Shown here: piece after piece, positions 22,713-34,093 of the stretch
Layout of the letters: every line of letters begins with the position of its first letter
How positions within the stretch are numbered: position 1 is the stretch's first letter
Source of the DNA: Heterohyrax brucei
Lineage: Eukaryota; Chordata; Mammalia; Hyracoidea; Procaviidae
Length of the DNA stretch: 64,000 bases
Direction of reading: 5' to 3'
Assembly (NCBI GenBank): GCA_028571685.1
Contig: CM053146.1
Coordinates: 62,405,431-62,469,430 of the forward strand
Made by a program: the position numbers and the translations under genes
Notes under the pieces: generated by a model
The model's database searches: none
Told to the model about the DNA's origin: nothing
The model's input: only the letters and a program-made list of their open reading frames with translations

Positions 22713-22925
22713 TCAGAGTCCCTGAGTGGTAAAGTGGTTAACCTGAACTGGGCCACTAATCAAAAGGTTGAAGGCCTGATCTACCAATAGGTGCCTAAGG
22801 AAGAAAGGCCTGGAGATCTACTTCCAGAAAAGAAACCTGCCACTGAAAACCTCATGGCATACAGCTCTACTGTGACACACATGGGATTGCCATGAGTCCG
22901 AATCCCCTCTCTGACAACTGGTTTG
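22713..22925 (+). mobile_element. SINE, G class, full length
   Basis: Head 'gagtccctgagtggtaaagt', 'gaagaaaggcctggagatct', 'tgtgacacacatgggattgc', tail 'catgagtccgaatcccctc'. A good reference copy for the class. Confidence 0.92.
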
Positions 22926-23103
22926 GCTGTTCTACTCAGCACACTCGGCCCCAGTTAGTGCAAATGAGGCACAAATCTGTAGCTTCTTTGAGTGGCCCAG
23001 GGTCCTGTTTGCCTCCTGGAGAAGCTGGATCTCAGGACACTTGAGTCTGTGTCTCATGATTAAAAACACGTAGAACTATATTTTGGACAACTTAGCTCCT
23101 ACA

Positions 23104-23290
23104 TAAGGAGCTCTAGTGTCGCTGTAGTTAAACCAAAAAAGGCTGGTGGTTTGAACAGACCAGCCTCTCCTCAGGAGCGATGTGACAGTCTGCCTCTGTC
23201 AAAAGATGTTACCACCTTGGAAACCCTACAGGGCAGTTCTTTCCTGTCCTATGGGGTGGCTACAAGTCACAATCACAGCAGTTTGATTTT
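23104..23290 (+). mobile_element. AfroSINE, long class
   Basis: Head 'ggagctctagtgtcgctgta' (shortened), insert 'gatgtgacagtctgcctctg', body 'ggaaaccctacagggcagtt', tail 'ctacaagtcacaatcac'. Confidence 0.85.
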
Positions 23291-23309
23291 GTCGGTTTCA
23301 GCTCCTAAA

Positions 23310-23612
23310 CAAAAGTCAGTGACCTCATACATGACTTCATATGTACTTAGTCCAGTCCTCCTTCTTGGAATGTTGTCTTTTGTATAATCTACACACCTAT
23401 AGATAACTGTCAAAATGATAACACCAAAATGGTACCTCTTTCAAAGGCCAGCTTAACAGCCACTTCCTCAAAGGTGATAGCTGATCATTATCTTTCATCT
23501 TACAACCAAAACACTCAGTCTTTGCCATTTATTTGTGTAATTCTTCACTTCCTTACTCAAGTGCACCTTCTGTGCTCAGCCCCAATTATAGGCAGTCTTG
23601 ATAAATGCTCAG
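23310..23612 (+). mobile_element. L2 LINE 3' end, probable
   Basis: 'ttggaatgttgtcttttgta' and the ending 'ttgataaatgctcagtaaat' suggest L2. 'cttcctcaaaggtgatagct' also fits. Confidence 0.45.
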
Positions 23613-23949
23613 TAAATAAAAGGCAAAGAGTAGGGGAAAGGACAAAGGAGCAGAAAGGCAGGGTGATTTTAATGATAAGCCCAATGCTAACAACTGTTCC
23701 AACTCTTCGTGGCATCTCGGAATGCAAGAGCTATCACTACCCTGCTCCATTTTAGCTCTTGAGCAATACACACATGGGTCATGGTTCCCACCTCTGGCCC
23801 ATTCTGCAAGGACACAGGACTCAGCAGTCAATTCTGCTTTTTGCTCTCCTTACTGAAAGTCCCATTCAAGTATAATCTAAAAAAACAGGGTGTTAAGTGA
23901 CTCCTGTCACCATTTAAATTAATCAGGTCCACCTTTGATGCTGAATGAG

Positions 23950-23972
23950 ATGCAGATGATGATGATGATGAT
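23950..23972. repeat. (GAT)n simple repeat
   Basis: Seven ATG/GAT triplets in a row, just upstream of a SINE insertion. Confidence 0.95.
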
Positions 23973-24018
23973 GGGGTGCTCCGATCTGGGGAAACAAGAT
24001 CCCCTACAGAGAGCAAAG

Positions 24019-24216
24019 GGAGCCCTGGTGGTACAGTGGTTAAGAGCTCAGTTGTTGACTGAAAGGTCACTGGTTTGAACACATCAGCCACTCGGATGGA
24101 GCGAGAAAAAGATGTGGTAGTCTGCTCTCATCAAGATTTACAACCTCGGAAACCCTGTGGGTTTCTGTCCTCTAAGGTTGCTCTGAGTTGGAATTGCCGC
24201 ACGGCAGTGGGCTGGG
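24019..24216 (+). mobile_element. AfroSINE, long class, full length
   Basis: Head 'gagccctggtggtacagtgg', box B 'ggtcactggtttgaacac', insert 'gatgtggtagtctgctctca', tail 'ctgagttggaattgccgcac'. Confidence 0.93.
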
Positions 24217-25230
24217 GGTACAGACATAGAAACAGGGAGAGAGCCATCGGCAGAATAATTGAAACCGATATAAAAGAAAAGCAAAATGTTCATTCAGATT
24301 GGCAAGTGTGGCATACACAAATTTAGGCTAATTTCTACGACACCTAAAACAGTTTTTTCCAAACTCTGGTTAAGTCTATTAGCAAGCTGTAAAAATTGAT
24401 TTAATAGATATCCAGTTCTTTTTTAATCATCATAAAATTACGAAATGTATAATTGTTTTACAAAGCAGTTTAAATCAGCTTCACTTTTACTATGCATGCA
24501 TGAGAGAGAGACAACATGTATGTACCAGGTCATCATGGAAAACTGTTGAATCCAAAATGTTAAAAAAAAAACTGAAGCCTATATATACATTTATATAAAG
24601 TAATTTCTGGGACCTGAGATTTTCCTCTTTTTCCTAGATTGTACTCATAATGTAACATGCTTGCTTTCTTCACCTATTGTTCACAACAACTAAGTTCAGG
24701 GTTAAAAAAAAAAAAAAATGAAAGCTATCGTTTGGTACACTTGTCACTTATCATTCTCCTTATTCTAAAAAGAAAGGTAAGGGTCACTCTAGTCTTTTTC
24801 TTCCTACCAACCATTTCTATGTTCAGACTTTTATCTTGCGTAAGGTCCCCGGATATCAAAGCAGGCATTATAAGCCCCCAAACTCCAGCTTCCAGTGTGG
24901 GTTTAATCCTAAGTGTTAACCAACGACAGGAACCCAGCACACTGGGTTTTCACAGGTGCTGTACGTATCGCCCCTTGTCAATAGCCACCAATTGTCAAGA
25001 GTCAGAACTTAGTCTAAAAACATCCTCAGGAGAGGATCCAATTCAGTAACACTTACACTTTAAAGCCATTCGTCTCCTTACCAAAATTCTCTCTTCAACC
25101 CATTCCCTCCACTCCAGAATACTTTCCTCTGGTTCTTTTTATTATACATTTTTCTCAGTACCTGCTCCCCACGTCTAACATCCAACTATGTCCAAGATCA
25201 CCTCTACCTTCCTTCACCTCCTTTGTACCA
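24217..25230. other. Unassigned sequence
   Basis: Open frame 24,657-25,049 (130 codons) has no domain and crosses an A-run; judged chance. An A14 run lies at about 24,705. Confidence 0.4.
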
Positions 25231-25405
25231 AACCAAAAAAACAAACTCACTGTTGTCACAGCAACTTTGACTCATAGTGATCGTGTAAGTCACAGTAGAA
25301 CTGCATTGCTCCGTAGAATTTCCAAGGAGCACCTGGTGACTTTGCACTGCCAGCCTTCTGGTTAGCAGCTACAGCCCTTAACCAGTGCACCGCCAGGGTG
25401 TCCCC
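25231..25405 (-). mobile_element. AfroSINE, short class
   Basis: From 'aacaaactcactgttgtcac' to 'agtgcaccgccagggtgtcc'. Body 'gctccgtagaatttccaagg'. Confidence 0.9.
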
Positions 25406-26017
25406 TTTGTACAGTTCTCACCAAACTCCAAATTTATTTCTAAAGGCTCAGTCAGTAATTCTTCCACGACTGCCTAAGAAAAAGAAACAAAAACTACAAC
25501 AATCTTATTTTCAAAGGCATCCATGCTGCATGGAGGCTATCAATGGTCTACCTTAGCTTTTACGGAGGAACAAAGCCGCCACCCATCAAGTATCCAAGCC
25601 AAAAAAGTTCTCTGTGACACAATACTTAAAACAGCCCTTAAAACCTATCATGAGAGGAGTTTACTTTGGATTCCATCCATTTTCCAAAGAGGTCATCCAC
25701 ATTCCACATCTCACATGAGCACTGCCTACCACACAGTTTTCACTGTCAACTGTTTGGGAATACAGGCAACAGGAGACAGTATAAAAGAGTAAGCTGACCA
25801 AGGATTTACACCCTAGTTATACACAGGTTAAAGCAGTACGCCTTCCTCTGAGGGATATAAAAAAAATATTTGTGATATTTTTTTCCAAAAAGGGAGGCAA
25901 GTTACCCTTGACACGCAAACAAGAAGAGAAATCCATACTGAGAGGCTAACAATCAACGTTTGGTTGGACTCATTAAATTCAAGGTACAGCATCAAGCACA
26001 ACAGAGCCTTAAAAAAA
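25406..26017. other. Unassigned sequence
   Basis: Open frame 25,523-25,792 (89 codons) shows no known domain or conserved motif. No repeat recognised. Confidence 0.35.
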
Positions 26018-26128
26018 AAGCCACTGCTGTGGAATCCTCATAGCGACTCTACAGGTGGGAGAACAACTGTCCCCTAGTTTCCAAAGAGCACCCGAGCAGT
26101 TAACCACTGTGCCATCAGTTTCCCACGC
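26018..26128 (-). mobile_element. AfroSINE, short class, box B deleted
   Basis: Tail 'gccactgctgtggaatcctc', body 'ctagtttccaaagagcaccc', then directly 'gagcagttaaccactgtgcc'. The segment holding box B is lost. Confidence 0.82.
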
Positions 26129-26284
26129 ATGACAGGGTCACCGAAAACTTTCTTTTCCAGCTAGCAGGTCTTTCATCCCCGAGTCTCAGCCTATCCTTAA
26201 CGGCCACATGTCTGGTGTCAACTTCTCTGAAACCACCTTCCTGATTCCTCAGAGAATGGGTTAGTTTGCTTCCCTTGCATGCAG

Positions 26285-26815
26285 TGATCTATTCATTCCC
26301 TCCGCAATTAAAAAACTACTGACTATGTGGTCTGAGTCTGGCATTGTGTCGGGTGCAAAAAAGACACAAAAGACGCATAAAGCACAGTCCCTGCCCTCAA
26401 GCAGACTAGTGATGGAATTTGAGTGGTATTAAATCGGTGAAGGACAATGAATTTTGTCAGACAAATAAACAGAGCCAAGTCTTTGCTCTGAAAGAGATCA
26501 ATCAAGTCCCAGCCTGGATGAGTTACTACGGATGATAAAACATTAGGAGAATGTCAAAAGGCAAACTGGGGATGCTTTCTCGCTTGCAGTGAGATTATTC
26601 TGAAGGATTTGGCAATTGTCAAAGAGGGGGATTAAGCATAAAAATGAATTGTGGACATGGTGCAAGACCGAGCAGTGTTTCGTTGTGTTGTGCATAGGGT
26701 CTCCATGAGTCAGAACTGACTCCAAGGCACCTAACAACAACAAAGAAGGGGAAGGAGCAATGCTAAGGGAAAGAACAGCTAAGGCTTGGCCTTGAAACAA
26801 GCAAGAATTGAACTC
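26285..26815 (-). mobile_element. L2 LINE fragment, probable
   Basis: 'gcacagtccctgccctcaag' and 'aagaacagctaaggcttggc' resemble antisense L2. A SINE/RTE tail (26,655-26,742) interrupts it. Confidence 0.5.
26655..26742 (+). mobile_element. RTE/Gly-SINE 3' tail
   Basis: 'gcagtgtttcgttgtgttgt' then 'catgagtcagaactgactcc' and 'cacctaacaacaacaa'. No body precedes it. Confidence 0.8.
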
Positions 26816-27095
26816 CTAGAGGTCCATCCAATAAACAGCAGCAGGACACCTATGGTCATGTGACCCTCTCACCCCATCCATGGGGGGAAGAAAAAACCTT
26901 CACCTACCCAGAGTAAACAATGAAGCAACTCCAGTGGGCAAAGTGGAATGTTGGTCAAAGACTGAAACTCAAAAATTAAACAACTGAGCATTGGCAGCTT
27001 TCAAAAACAACGTTCTCATGGATCACATAAGAGTCTTTAAACAAGCTCAGACATATAAACAAGCTCAGATTTCCAGAACTGCCCATAAGAGCACC

Positions 27096-27126
27096 AGCCA
27101 GCCAAGTGCCGTCGAGTCGGTTCCAC
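27096..27126 (-). mobile_element. Ultra-short RTE/SINE 3' end
   Basis: About 27 bases only: 'gccaagtgccgtcgagtcgg', with all CpGs intact, in otherwise unrelated DNA. The same string occurs at 46,007. Confidence 0.7.
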
Positions 27127-28016
27127 AGGAATATTATTTAGGTAGTATACCTGAATTTGGAGAACAGGGAGGATTTGTCTTAACTCAGAAAAGGAAACTG
27201 CTGGTTGTCTTACTAATTAATTTTTATAGTTTAAGTTCAAGCAAAATTACCTCTCATTTGAACCCAAGATGTGCCAGCCACACACCAACCACACCATCTG
27301 GATGAAACTCTTTCAAAAAGAATCTTTAATCTGAATGCTCTTCCAACAGGCAAATACTGGTTTGGAGATTCTGATTCTTAAACCAGGATCACTAACAAGA
27401 CCAGTCTACGGCCAACTGCTTAAAAAGAAGAGGTAAATCTCAGTTTGGTTCTTCTGAGAGCTGAAATTGGCCACAGAAAGAAACACAAAGTTTTCACTCC
27501 CAGAGATCAAAAGAGGTATTTGTACCAGGAAACCCAATTCCAAATCCTCACTTCCAGGAATAAAGCCACAGTGCCCAATACTTGCTTGGGAAAATAAAAA
27601 ACAGACTATGTGGATTCCAATTAAAACCTCTCATAGCTTTATTTTCCAGCCTTACCAATTTAATGTTGCTGACGTTTTAACCAGGCACTGCTTTAACTTA
27701 AAGACTGGCTTCCTAATCAGAAGCCAGTTTACCACTGGGTAAAAATAAAAGCATTTTTTTTTTTTTAACAATTTCTGATAGTATTTTTACCCTGTCCTAA
27801 GTATAAGATATATGTAAGTTAAGGTGATACAGTGAACTGTCTGCCAGCTTCAGAGACCAGCCCATGCAGGAGAAACCATGCTGCACACCCATTATTTTAG
27901 CCACAGTACTGGAACTCAGAGTAGAAGCAGAAAAAAAGGAGGGTGCAAATCTCAATTTTATTCCAGTATGATAGCAATCAACTTGCCGTAAAATTATCAC
28001 TTGGAGTCTTGTCAAT
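27127..28016. other. Unassigned sequence
   Basis: A T11 run near 27,757 and several chance frames; no element recognised. Confidence 0.35.
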
Positions 28017-28212
28017 TGTTAGTTGTCTTTGATTCCGACTCACAGTGACCCCATTTGTACAGAATACAACTGCCTGGTCAGAGTTTTCAAAGTGGGGAAC
28101 TTTTGGAAGCAGATGGCCAGGCCTGTCTTTTGAGGCATCTCTGGGTGGGTGTGAGCCAAAAACCTTTTGGTGCAGTTGAGCACTTAACTGTCTGAGCCAC
28201 CCACCAAGGACT
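28017..28212 (-). mobile_element. SINE, G class
   Basis: Tail 'gtctttgattccgactcaca', 'gcagatggccaggcctgtct', 'ggcatctctgggtgggtgtg', head end 'agccacccaccaaggact'. Confidence 0.85.
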
Positions 28213-28478
28213 ATAATCAGTGTAGTACAGTGAGACAGCTCCCATTTAACTGGTTTATCATTATGAGGTTTTTATTTTTTCAAAAAATAAATTGCTACTG
28301 TGAAAGCACCACGTACAAAGGTTATAAAGCCTAAAAACAAAATTAATACCCAAGAACTCATCGTAAATCCCAAAACAAAAACACCACCGATACAGTACCA
28401 TCATCCTACCAGTTCTACCTTTATCTCAGGTGCCTACCCACTACTCCCCTACCTCCTGCCTTCCGCATACACACACGC

Positions 28479-28648
28479 CAACCAAAAAAACCAAACCCAC
28501 TGCCGTCAAGTCTATTCTGACTCATAGCAACCCCATAAGACAGAGCAGAACTGCTCCATAGCATTTGCAAGGAGCACCTGGTGGATTCGAACCGCCTACC
28601 TTTGGGTTAGCAGACATGTCATTTAACCACTGTGCCACCAGTGTTTCC
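28479..28648 (-). mobile_element. AfroSINE, short class, well preserved
   Basis: From 'aaccaaacccactgccgtca' to 'ctgtgccaccagtgtttcc'. 'tggtggattcgaaccgccta' keeps box B almost intact, so this is among the youngest copies here. Confidence 0.96.
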
Positions 28649-28919
28649 AAACACCACACACCAAGTCATTATTATCTTGAATTTGGGGTTTGAGTACAAG
28701 TGTGAATGTACTGTTATGATTACCTCCTATTTCTAGCAAATGAGTTGTTTTCAAAATATGGCAGTGATATACCACTTTCACCTAAGTTTTGTTATTTCTC
28801 TAAGTGAATCCTTGCTTTAAAGAAAAATATTAAGCAATTAACAGACTACATGAGATTTAACTATGGCAAATTCATTAAGACAGTACGGGAATGATTGAAT
28901 GTTGGTAAATCCTGGCAAA

Positions 28920-29165
28920 AGCGGCTGAGAACTCAGTTGTGGGATTCCAGACACTGGCTTCAAATCACCACTCTACCACTGACAAGCTCTATCACTCTGG
29001 GCAATTTGACTTTGTCAAGCTTCAACTTCTTATTGTAAAAGAAGAGTAAAGCGTAAAGCTGTGGTGAGAATGTAATGAAAAAAACGCATTTAAAGGGGTG
29101 AGCACACTGCCTGGCACATATCCAGCACCTTCAAATCCTATCTGTCATTGAAGTCACCCAAAGTA
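28920..29165 (+). mobile_element. MIR SINE, ancient
   Basis: 'ccactctaccactgacaagc' then 'tctgggcaatttgactttgt', and the end 'cactgcctggcacatatcca' match MIR. Confidence 0.75.
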
Positions 29166-31202
29166 AATAAAAGGGGTTTTACCATCATCAGTAGTTTACT
29201 TCTTCATAATAGCTAAGACATTAAATCTCGTCACATAAAAATAAATCAAGACGCAGGGGCGCAACAGTGAACAGGCCACAGGGACACAGCTCCCAGTCCC
29301 AGCTCCTTATTGCTGAAGTACTGTACAGAAGCAATCTTCACCTCATGACTTTAAAGAGCAGGATCATTTTTCAAATCCATTTTTGCCCTACCTCCTCCCT
29401 TCCTCCCCAAGGCTGGACCACCTAATCCAACCCACAGAATTACCCAGAAGCCTTTAATGATCATCACAGAACTAGTGCAATCCAATTCTGAGCAGAGCAG
29501 AGTCACAGCCTTTATTTACTGGCACAATCATTGTTGGTATCTGTTCCCTGGATGCAGAAAGCAAGCTTGGTAAATCACTGCTTTGGGGGAAAAAAAATCA
29601 TCACAATGCTATGAACTGAAATAAATGTCCGTCGCTTTGAAATTAATTGCATTGCTGAATATGGCATATATATTCAATCTTTATCCCACGTTCTTAATAT
29701 TCTTTTCAATCACAGGCAACAAGGAATTTACTCAGATCCAAATGATTATTCTCTTTCAAAGTAGTAAAGTAAGGTAACTACTACTACCTAAATCAAGTTT
29801 CATTTAACATCACTGTCTCCATTTCAAGTAAAACTGGTCAGTACAGCTGGAAAAAGAGAGCATGACTCAATTTATACTCATCACAGTCCTTGGTCTTTTT
29901 CATCTACTCAGAATTTCTCTCAACATCAATTCATCTCCTTTGAGTATGTGCATAAGGGGTGATAGTAAAAATGCTACTATCTGACACGTAAGTACTCTAA
30001 TATAAGGCCTGTATATCAGCTTCAAAAGATTTCTACTTCTTTCCAAGCCAGGAAACAAAAATAACTTAATCATCAAAAATAATCTGTTCTGAGACAATGA
30101 AAGATGCAGGTTCTCTCTAGGCCTGAGATACATCCCGACCCTTGTGTCCGTCCCACCATTAAAATGGGTGAGACCCACATATCACACAGTCTGCTTGTGA
30201 AGCTTGATGGCAAGGATGGTCGTCCGAGGTCAGCACCAGTCTAGTGTCTACCGGCTGCCCAAGCCTGGGCCCCTGGCCAGCAACCCACCTCCAGAGACAA
30301 GTGCCAGGACATACTATAGTGTTTCCATTTAAGGCCCGCCATTTGAATCAGCCCTTCTCTGAAATTTCTTAACACCACCTTTCCAGGAAGAATTTTTTTG
30401 GGGAAAAGGGAGGTGGTGTCTATTTTTGCCACCGCCTTTCTTTGGGCTGTCAGAACAGTCTGCATCTCTGGGATGGGATTCTTTAAAATTGCTTGGTTGT
30501 TTGATTTCAAGGGCTTCTCATCCAAAAAAACCCAATGCAGTATAGACACAAGTAACTGCTATCACACACCCCAAAAAGAAAAAAGGAAAGCCCAATACAA
30601 TGAATAAATTATTATGTTACTTTGTTACCTCTCTCCAAAAGGCAAAGGAATGACAACTTTTTAACTAAGTCTTTTAGTCTCCTACGGAATAAAATGTTTT
30701 CTTCCCAGAAGTAGCTTCCTCCATAGCTCCTCCAGAGAGAAGTAGCGAGGGGGCATGTCCGGCACTGGACAGGGCTGAACCAGTCTAGAACCCGACTGAA
30801 GTGATTCAACGTAGCGGCCCCAGAGAGCTACACATCTCTTCCCAGTGAGTCCAAGGTCCTAGCCTCACCGTTTTGGTTACAATGTTGAAGGAAGGGTTTT
30901 AAACTTGGCAAAGTAAAGTGCAACATCTGTAACCACATTTGCCTTCTGGGGATCGGAAGATGAATCCCACATTCCTGGCTTTGAAGCTTTTTGAAACTGC
31001 AGCTAGGGAGAACGGCGGGAGGGAGGGAGTTGAGCGGAGTTTATTGGCTGTCTCTCCAGCAGAAAATTCCTCTTGGAAGAGATGGATATTTTGAGGGTGG
31101 GGGTGATTCACCCATCTCTTTACTCTCGACCAAGCTCAGCTAGGAAGGTGAGCCCCGTGGCCAGGCAGCCAGATCGATTTACAAGTCAGAGGCACACACC
31201 CT
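29166..31202. other. Repeat-poor region upstream of the CpG island
   Basis: About 2 kb with no recognisable repeat, unusual here. Several frames of 60-100 codons, none with a domain. A reverse CCAAT box (attgg) lies at 31,046. Possible flanking control sequence, by position only. Confidence 0.4.
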
Positions 31203-31215
31203 TCACCACATACAT

Positions 31216-31249
<34 letters not shown>

Positions 31250-31300
31250 CCTCCACACACACACCCCTCCACACACACGCACACACCCCCACCCACCCTT
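31203..31300. repeat. (CA)n / CACACC simple repeat
   Basis: An AC run from about 31,218, followed by imperfect cctccacacacac units up to a C-rich end. It makes the long frame at 31,073 look open. Confidence 0.93.
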
Positions 31301-31754
31301 CCAGTGCAAACCAGAGAGCCCCTCACTCCGTGCCTCTGCCTCCCCCCATATCCCACCAGCAGTTCAGGCCCAAAGCAAGACAGTTTTGTTCCGTTGCTGC
31401 TTCTCCCACTGAGAGTGGATCAAGCTTGGGGCGAGAAAGGAATGAAAGCAAGGGGGAGGCACCGCAGACGCCCACCCTCCCACCCCCAATCCCTGCCCAT
31501 TCACCCGCTAGGCTCCCTCCCCGCACCCACCCCCCCGCCGCCTCCCGCAGTCCTCTCAGCCACGCCAGACGCAGTGCGCGACCTCCCCTCACCTCTGGTC
31601 CCGCCGCGGCTGGGGCTGAGCCGGGGGAGATGCAGTGCGAGCCAGCCGGGCGCTGCAGGTCGGCGCGGCGCGGGGCGGGCGGCCCGGCGGACGCGGGGCG
31701 GGGCGGGGCGGTGCAGCCGGCGAAGGAGCCCGGAACTCTGCGGGACCGAGGGCC

Positions 31755-31775
31755 GGCGGCGGCGGCGGCGGCGGC
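31755..31775. repeat. (GGC)7 triplet repeat
   Basis: Seven uninterrupted GGC units inside the CpG island, followed by tgcagcgg. Confidence 0.97.
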
Positions 31776-31914
31776 TGCAGCGGAGCGGTGCGGCGGGCCA
31801 GGGGCTTCCCAGCCCTGGGCGCAGCGCGGCTAGCCAAGGAGCAGGCTGGCAGCGGCAGCAGCGGCAGCCACCCCGGGGAAAGACACGGGGGAGGGAGGGA
31901 AGGCGGGGTGAAAA

Positions 31915-31938
31915 GGAGGAGGAGGAGGAGGAGGAGGT
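31915..31938. repeat. (GGA)n triplet repeat
   Basis: About eight GGA units in a purine-rich stretch within the CpG island. Confidence 0.95.
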
Positions 31939-32114
31939 GGAAGGGGCGGAGGGCGGGCGGAATAAACTTCCCGAGGCGCAGAGGCACGGGCACGGAGCAC
32001 GGTCGTGGGAGGGGCGCGGGCTGGCGGCTGGGGGCTTGCCCCCGGGGGGCGCTGGAGGAGACTGTCACAGAGAGTAGAAAAGTTCCCCCGGTGTGGAGGG
32101 GCAGGCTGCGGCGC

Positions 32115-32129
32115 GGCGGCGGCGGCGGC
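32115..32129. repeat. (GGC)5 triplet repeat
   Basis: Five GGC units; a second GGC tract about 340 bases after the first. Confidence 0.95.
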
Positions 32130-32185
32130 TGCAAAGAGCAGGAGCCGGAGCAGGAGGAGGAGGAGGAAGTGGCTGCGAAGCGCTC

Positions 32186-32195
32186 GGCCAATGAG
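32186..32195 (+). promoter_or_regulatory. CCAAT box in the CpG island
   Basis: 'ggccaatgag' fits the NF-Y type CCAAT core with good flanks. If used, a plus-strand start would be expected some tens of bases downstream, consistent with a short exon ending at the donor near 32,516. Confidence 0.45.
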
Positions 32196-32510
32196 TGTCT
32201 GGAGCTGTGATTAACCAGGCAGCAACACATCATTTCCTCCCGGCACGGATCCAGGGAGCCGGGAGGGAGAGGGAAGGCGGCGGGGCGGAGTCGGCCCCGC
32301 GCCCCCTGCAGGCGCCCAGCCGGGGACAAGCCCGGCGAGCCCCGCCGAGCCTGGCCGTGAAAACCCCGGAGCGCCGGGCGCTGTCTGGCCGGCAGGTCGG
32401 GAGGAGCCTGCGAGCGCGCCGCCCGCGGCACTCCTCGGAGAAGGGGAGGCGGCGGGGCAGGCCCGAGCCGGGCTTCCGCGACCGGGGTGGGGTGGAGGAG
32501 AGGCCGAGCG

Positions 32511-32522
32511 GTGCGGGTGAGT
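32511..32522 (+). other. Candidate splice donor for a first exon
   Basis: 'gtgcgggtgagt' has a strong GTGAGT donor after exon end GCGG. It lies near the 3' edge of the CpG island, where first-exon donors are common. It could be chance in GC-rich DNA. Confidence 0.35.
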
Positions 32523-32640
32523 GCTCAGGTAGACCGGGGCTGGCAGGCGGGAGGGCGGGGCTGTCTGGACAGCTCCCGGGGGCGCGCGGGGCCGGCGGGC
32601 GCCCTCCTGGGACTCCTGCCAGCGCGCAGCTGGGGTCCTC

Positions 32641-33127
32641 GATGTCAGACTTCAGCTGGGTTCTCAGAGAGAGAACCTCAGCGTTCTCATCCAGGCCATT
32701 TCTGCACTGCCTTCAAATCCCCTTGCACTTTGCTCATTTCTTCGCAAGATCTGAGGTTATGGAAGAGCTTGCCGTTTTCGCAGTTGGCCTCCTTAGTGAT
32801 AAAAATATGTGTGGAGGGGCTTCTGCAGTAATCTAGCTCTATCCTAGGCGCCATGGGAGCTTACAGAGGAACGAAAGGAACATTGCTCGCCGCAGAGAGG
32901 CTGACAACCTCGGTCCGTAGATACACAAAAACACCCCAGTATGCTAATATTATCCAGAGCATCCAAAAGGCATGCAAGGATCAAATTTTGCGTGGTGCCT
33001 GCTGCGTGTAAGGAAAACACCGAGCCATCTACTCTGACTTCCAGAAGCTTAAAACGTACAGACCCATCACAAAGCAAAGGAAAAGCATGAAACCAATAAA
33101 CAGGAATACCATAAACTATTTTTATCT
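32641..33127. other. Unassigned sequence after the CpG island
   Basis: CpG density falls sharply at about 32,640. No repeat or exon recognised; possible first intron if the gene runs on the plus strand. Confidence 0.35.
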
Positions 33128-33330
33128 CTACAGGTTCATTCATGCAGCAGACATTTATTGGGTACTGCATTTATTGGGTCTGCAGTACTGTAAACGGTTG
33201 CAGAGGAAATGGAAGATCTGGTTCCTGCAGGTCAGGAGTTTACAATCTAATTAGAATCACAGACATATCTATGCAAGAAACAGCTAGAAGATAATCTCCA
33301 GGTATTATGTAAGCAAGAGAATGGAAAAGA
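33128..33330 (-). mobile_element. L2 LINE 3' end, antisense
   Basis: 'ttcattcatgcagcagacat' then ttattgggtactgc and 'ggttcctgcaggtcaggagt' match the complement of the L2 3' end. Confidence 0.6.
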
Positions 33331-33454
33331 CTGGGGCATTTCTTCCTGGGGGGAAGGACTTTGTACCCCTAACGCTGGTATAGATCAGTAGAGGAAATTC
33401 AGGTCAAGTCCTTGCCAGAGTGCCTATATATGTCCCTGCTCTGTGGAACAATGG

Positions 33455-33635
33455 GGAACAACAAGAACCTGAGTGTCACTTGGCTGCAGTAATAACTCTG
33501 CTAACTCTGTGACCTTAGGTGTGTTTTTAGCCACTCTGAGAAGGGAATAAAGCTTGTTTCTTGAGGTTGTTGTGTGGTATAAATGAAATTACACATGTAA
33601 ACTTTTCAAACTGCTGGGTAAATGTTCCTGGATCA
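33455..33635 (+). mobile_element. MIR SINE, ancient
   Basis: 'taactctgtgaccttaggtg' and 'cttgaggttgttgtgtggta' then taaatgaaattacacatg follow MIR order. Confidence 0.7.
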
Positions 33636-33689
33636 GGTATGCCTAAAGAGTCCTCATATTCCAAACTGAGCACATGTTAACCTCCGTTA

Positions 33690-33825
33690 TAATGCCCACT
33701 AGACTGTAAGCTCCATGAGGGCAAGGAGGTCTGTCTGTGATCATCATGTACCATCACGTCTAGCAGAGTGGCTGGCACACATGGGTGCTCAGTAAAGATT
33801 TGCTGAATAAGTGAATAAATGAGCA
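33690..33825 (+). mobile_element. L2 LINE 3' end, sense
   Basis: 'actgtaagctccatgagggc' is the L2 3' end phrase, followed by 'gtggctggcacacatgggtg' and 'ctcagtaaagatttgctgaa'. Confidence 0.85.
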
Positions 33826-33985
33826 AATGAATCCTGCAAGCTCCTAACTGTTCATCAGTGATGGTGTTATTGTGTGACTGGCTCAAAGTAAAACTCGAGC
33901 TCAACCCTCCTGTGACTAATTTATATTCAGGGAGACTGGGAGGATTCTGAATAGTGTTTGTGGCTTTGTTACATAGATTTTGTCT

Positions 33986-34018
33986 GTATGTGTGTGTGTG
34001 TGTGTGTGAAACAAGAAG

Positions 34019-34093
<75 letters not shown>

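Larger units (their letters stand above)
31430..32640. promoter_or_regulatory. CpG island, probable promoter and 5' exon of a host gene
   Basis: About 1.2 kb of very GC-rich DNA dense in CpG, against a CpG-poor, AT-rich background. GC boxes (ggggcggggcggggcgg) lie near 31,696. No TATA box is evident. CCAAT boxes point both ways: ccaat at 32,188 on plus and attgg at 31,046. Plausible donors are gtgagt at 32,517 (plus), gtgagc at 31,148 (plus) and, on minus, gtgagg near 31,588. Direction and gene identity cannot be settled. Long frames here (334, 280, 213, 191 aa) are low-complexity products of base composition. The sharp edges and absence of repeats inside support function. Confidence 0.8.

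Noticed and set aside
24657..25049. Frame of 130 codons.
   Set aside because: It runs through an A14 tract and has no known motif.
31073..32836. Long open frames of 334, 280, 213, 191 and 167 codons on both strands of the CpG island.
   Set aside because: They overlap in several frames and consist of Pro/Arg/Gly/Ala runs from GC-rich and triplet-repeat DNA. One begins across the CA repeat. No domain is visible.
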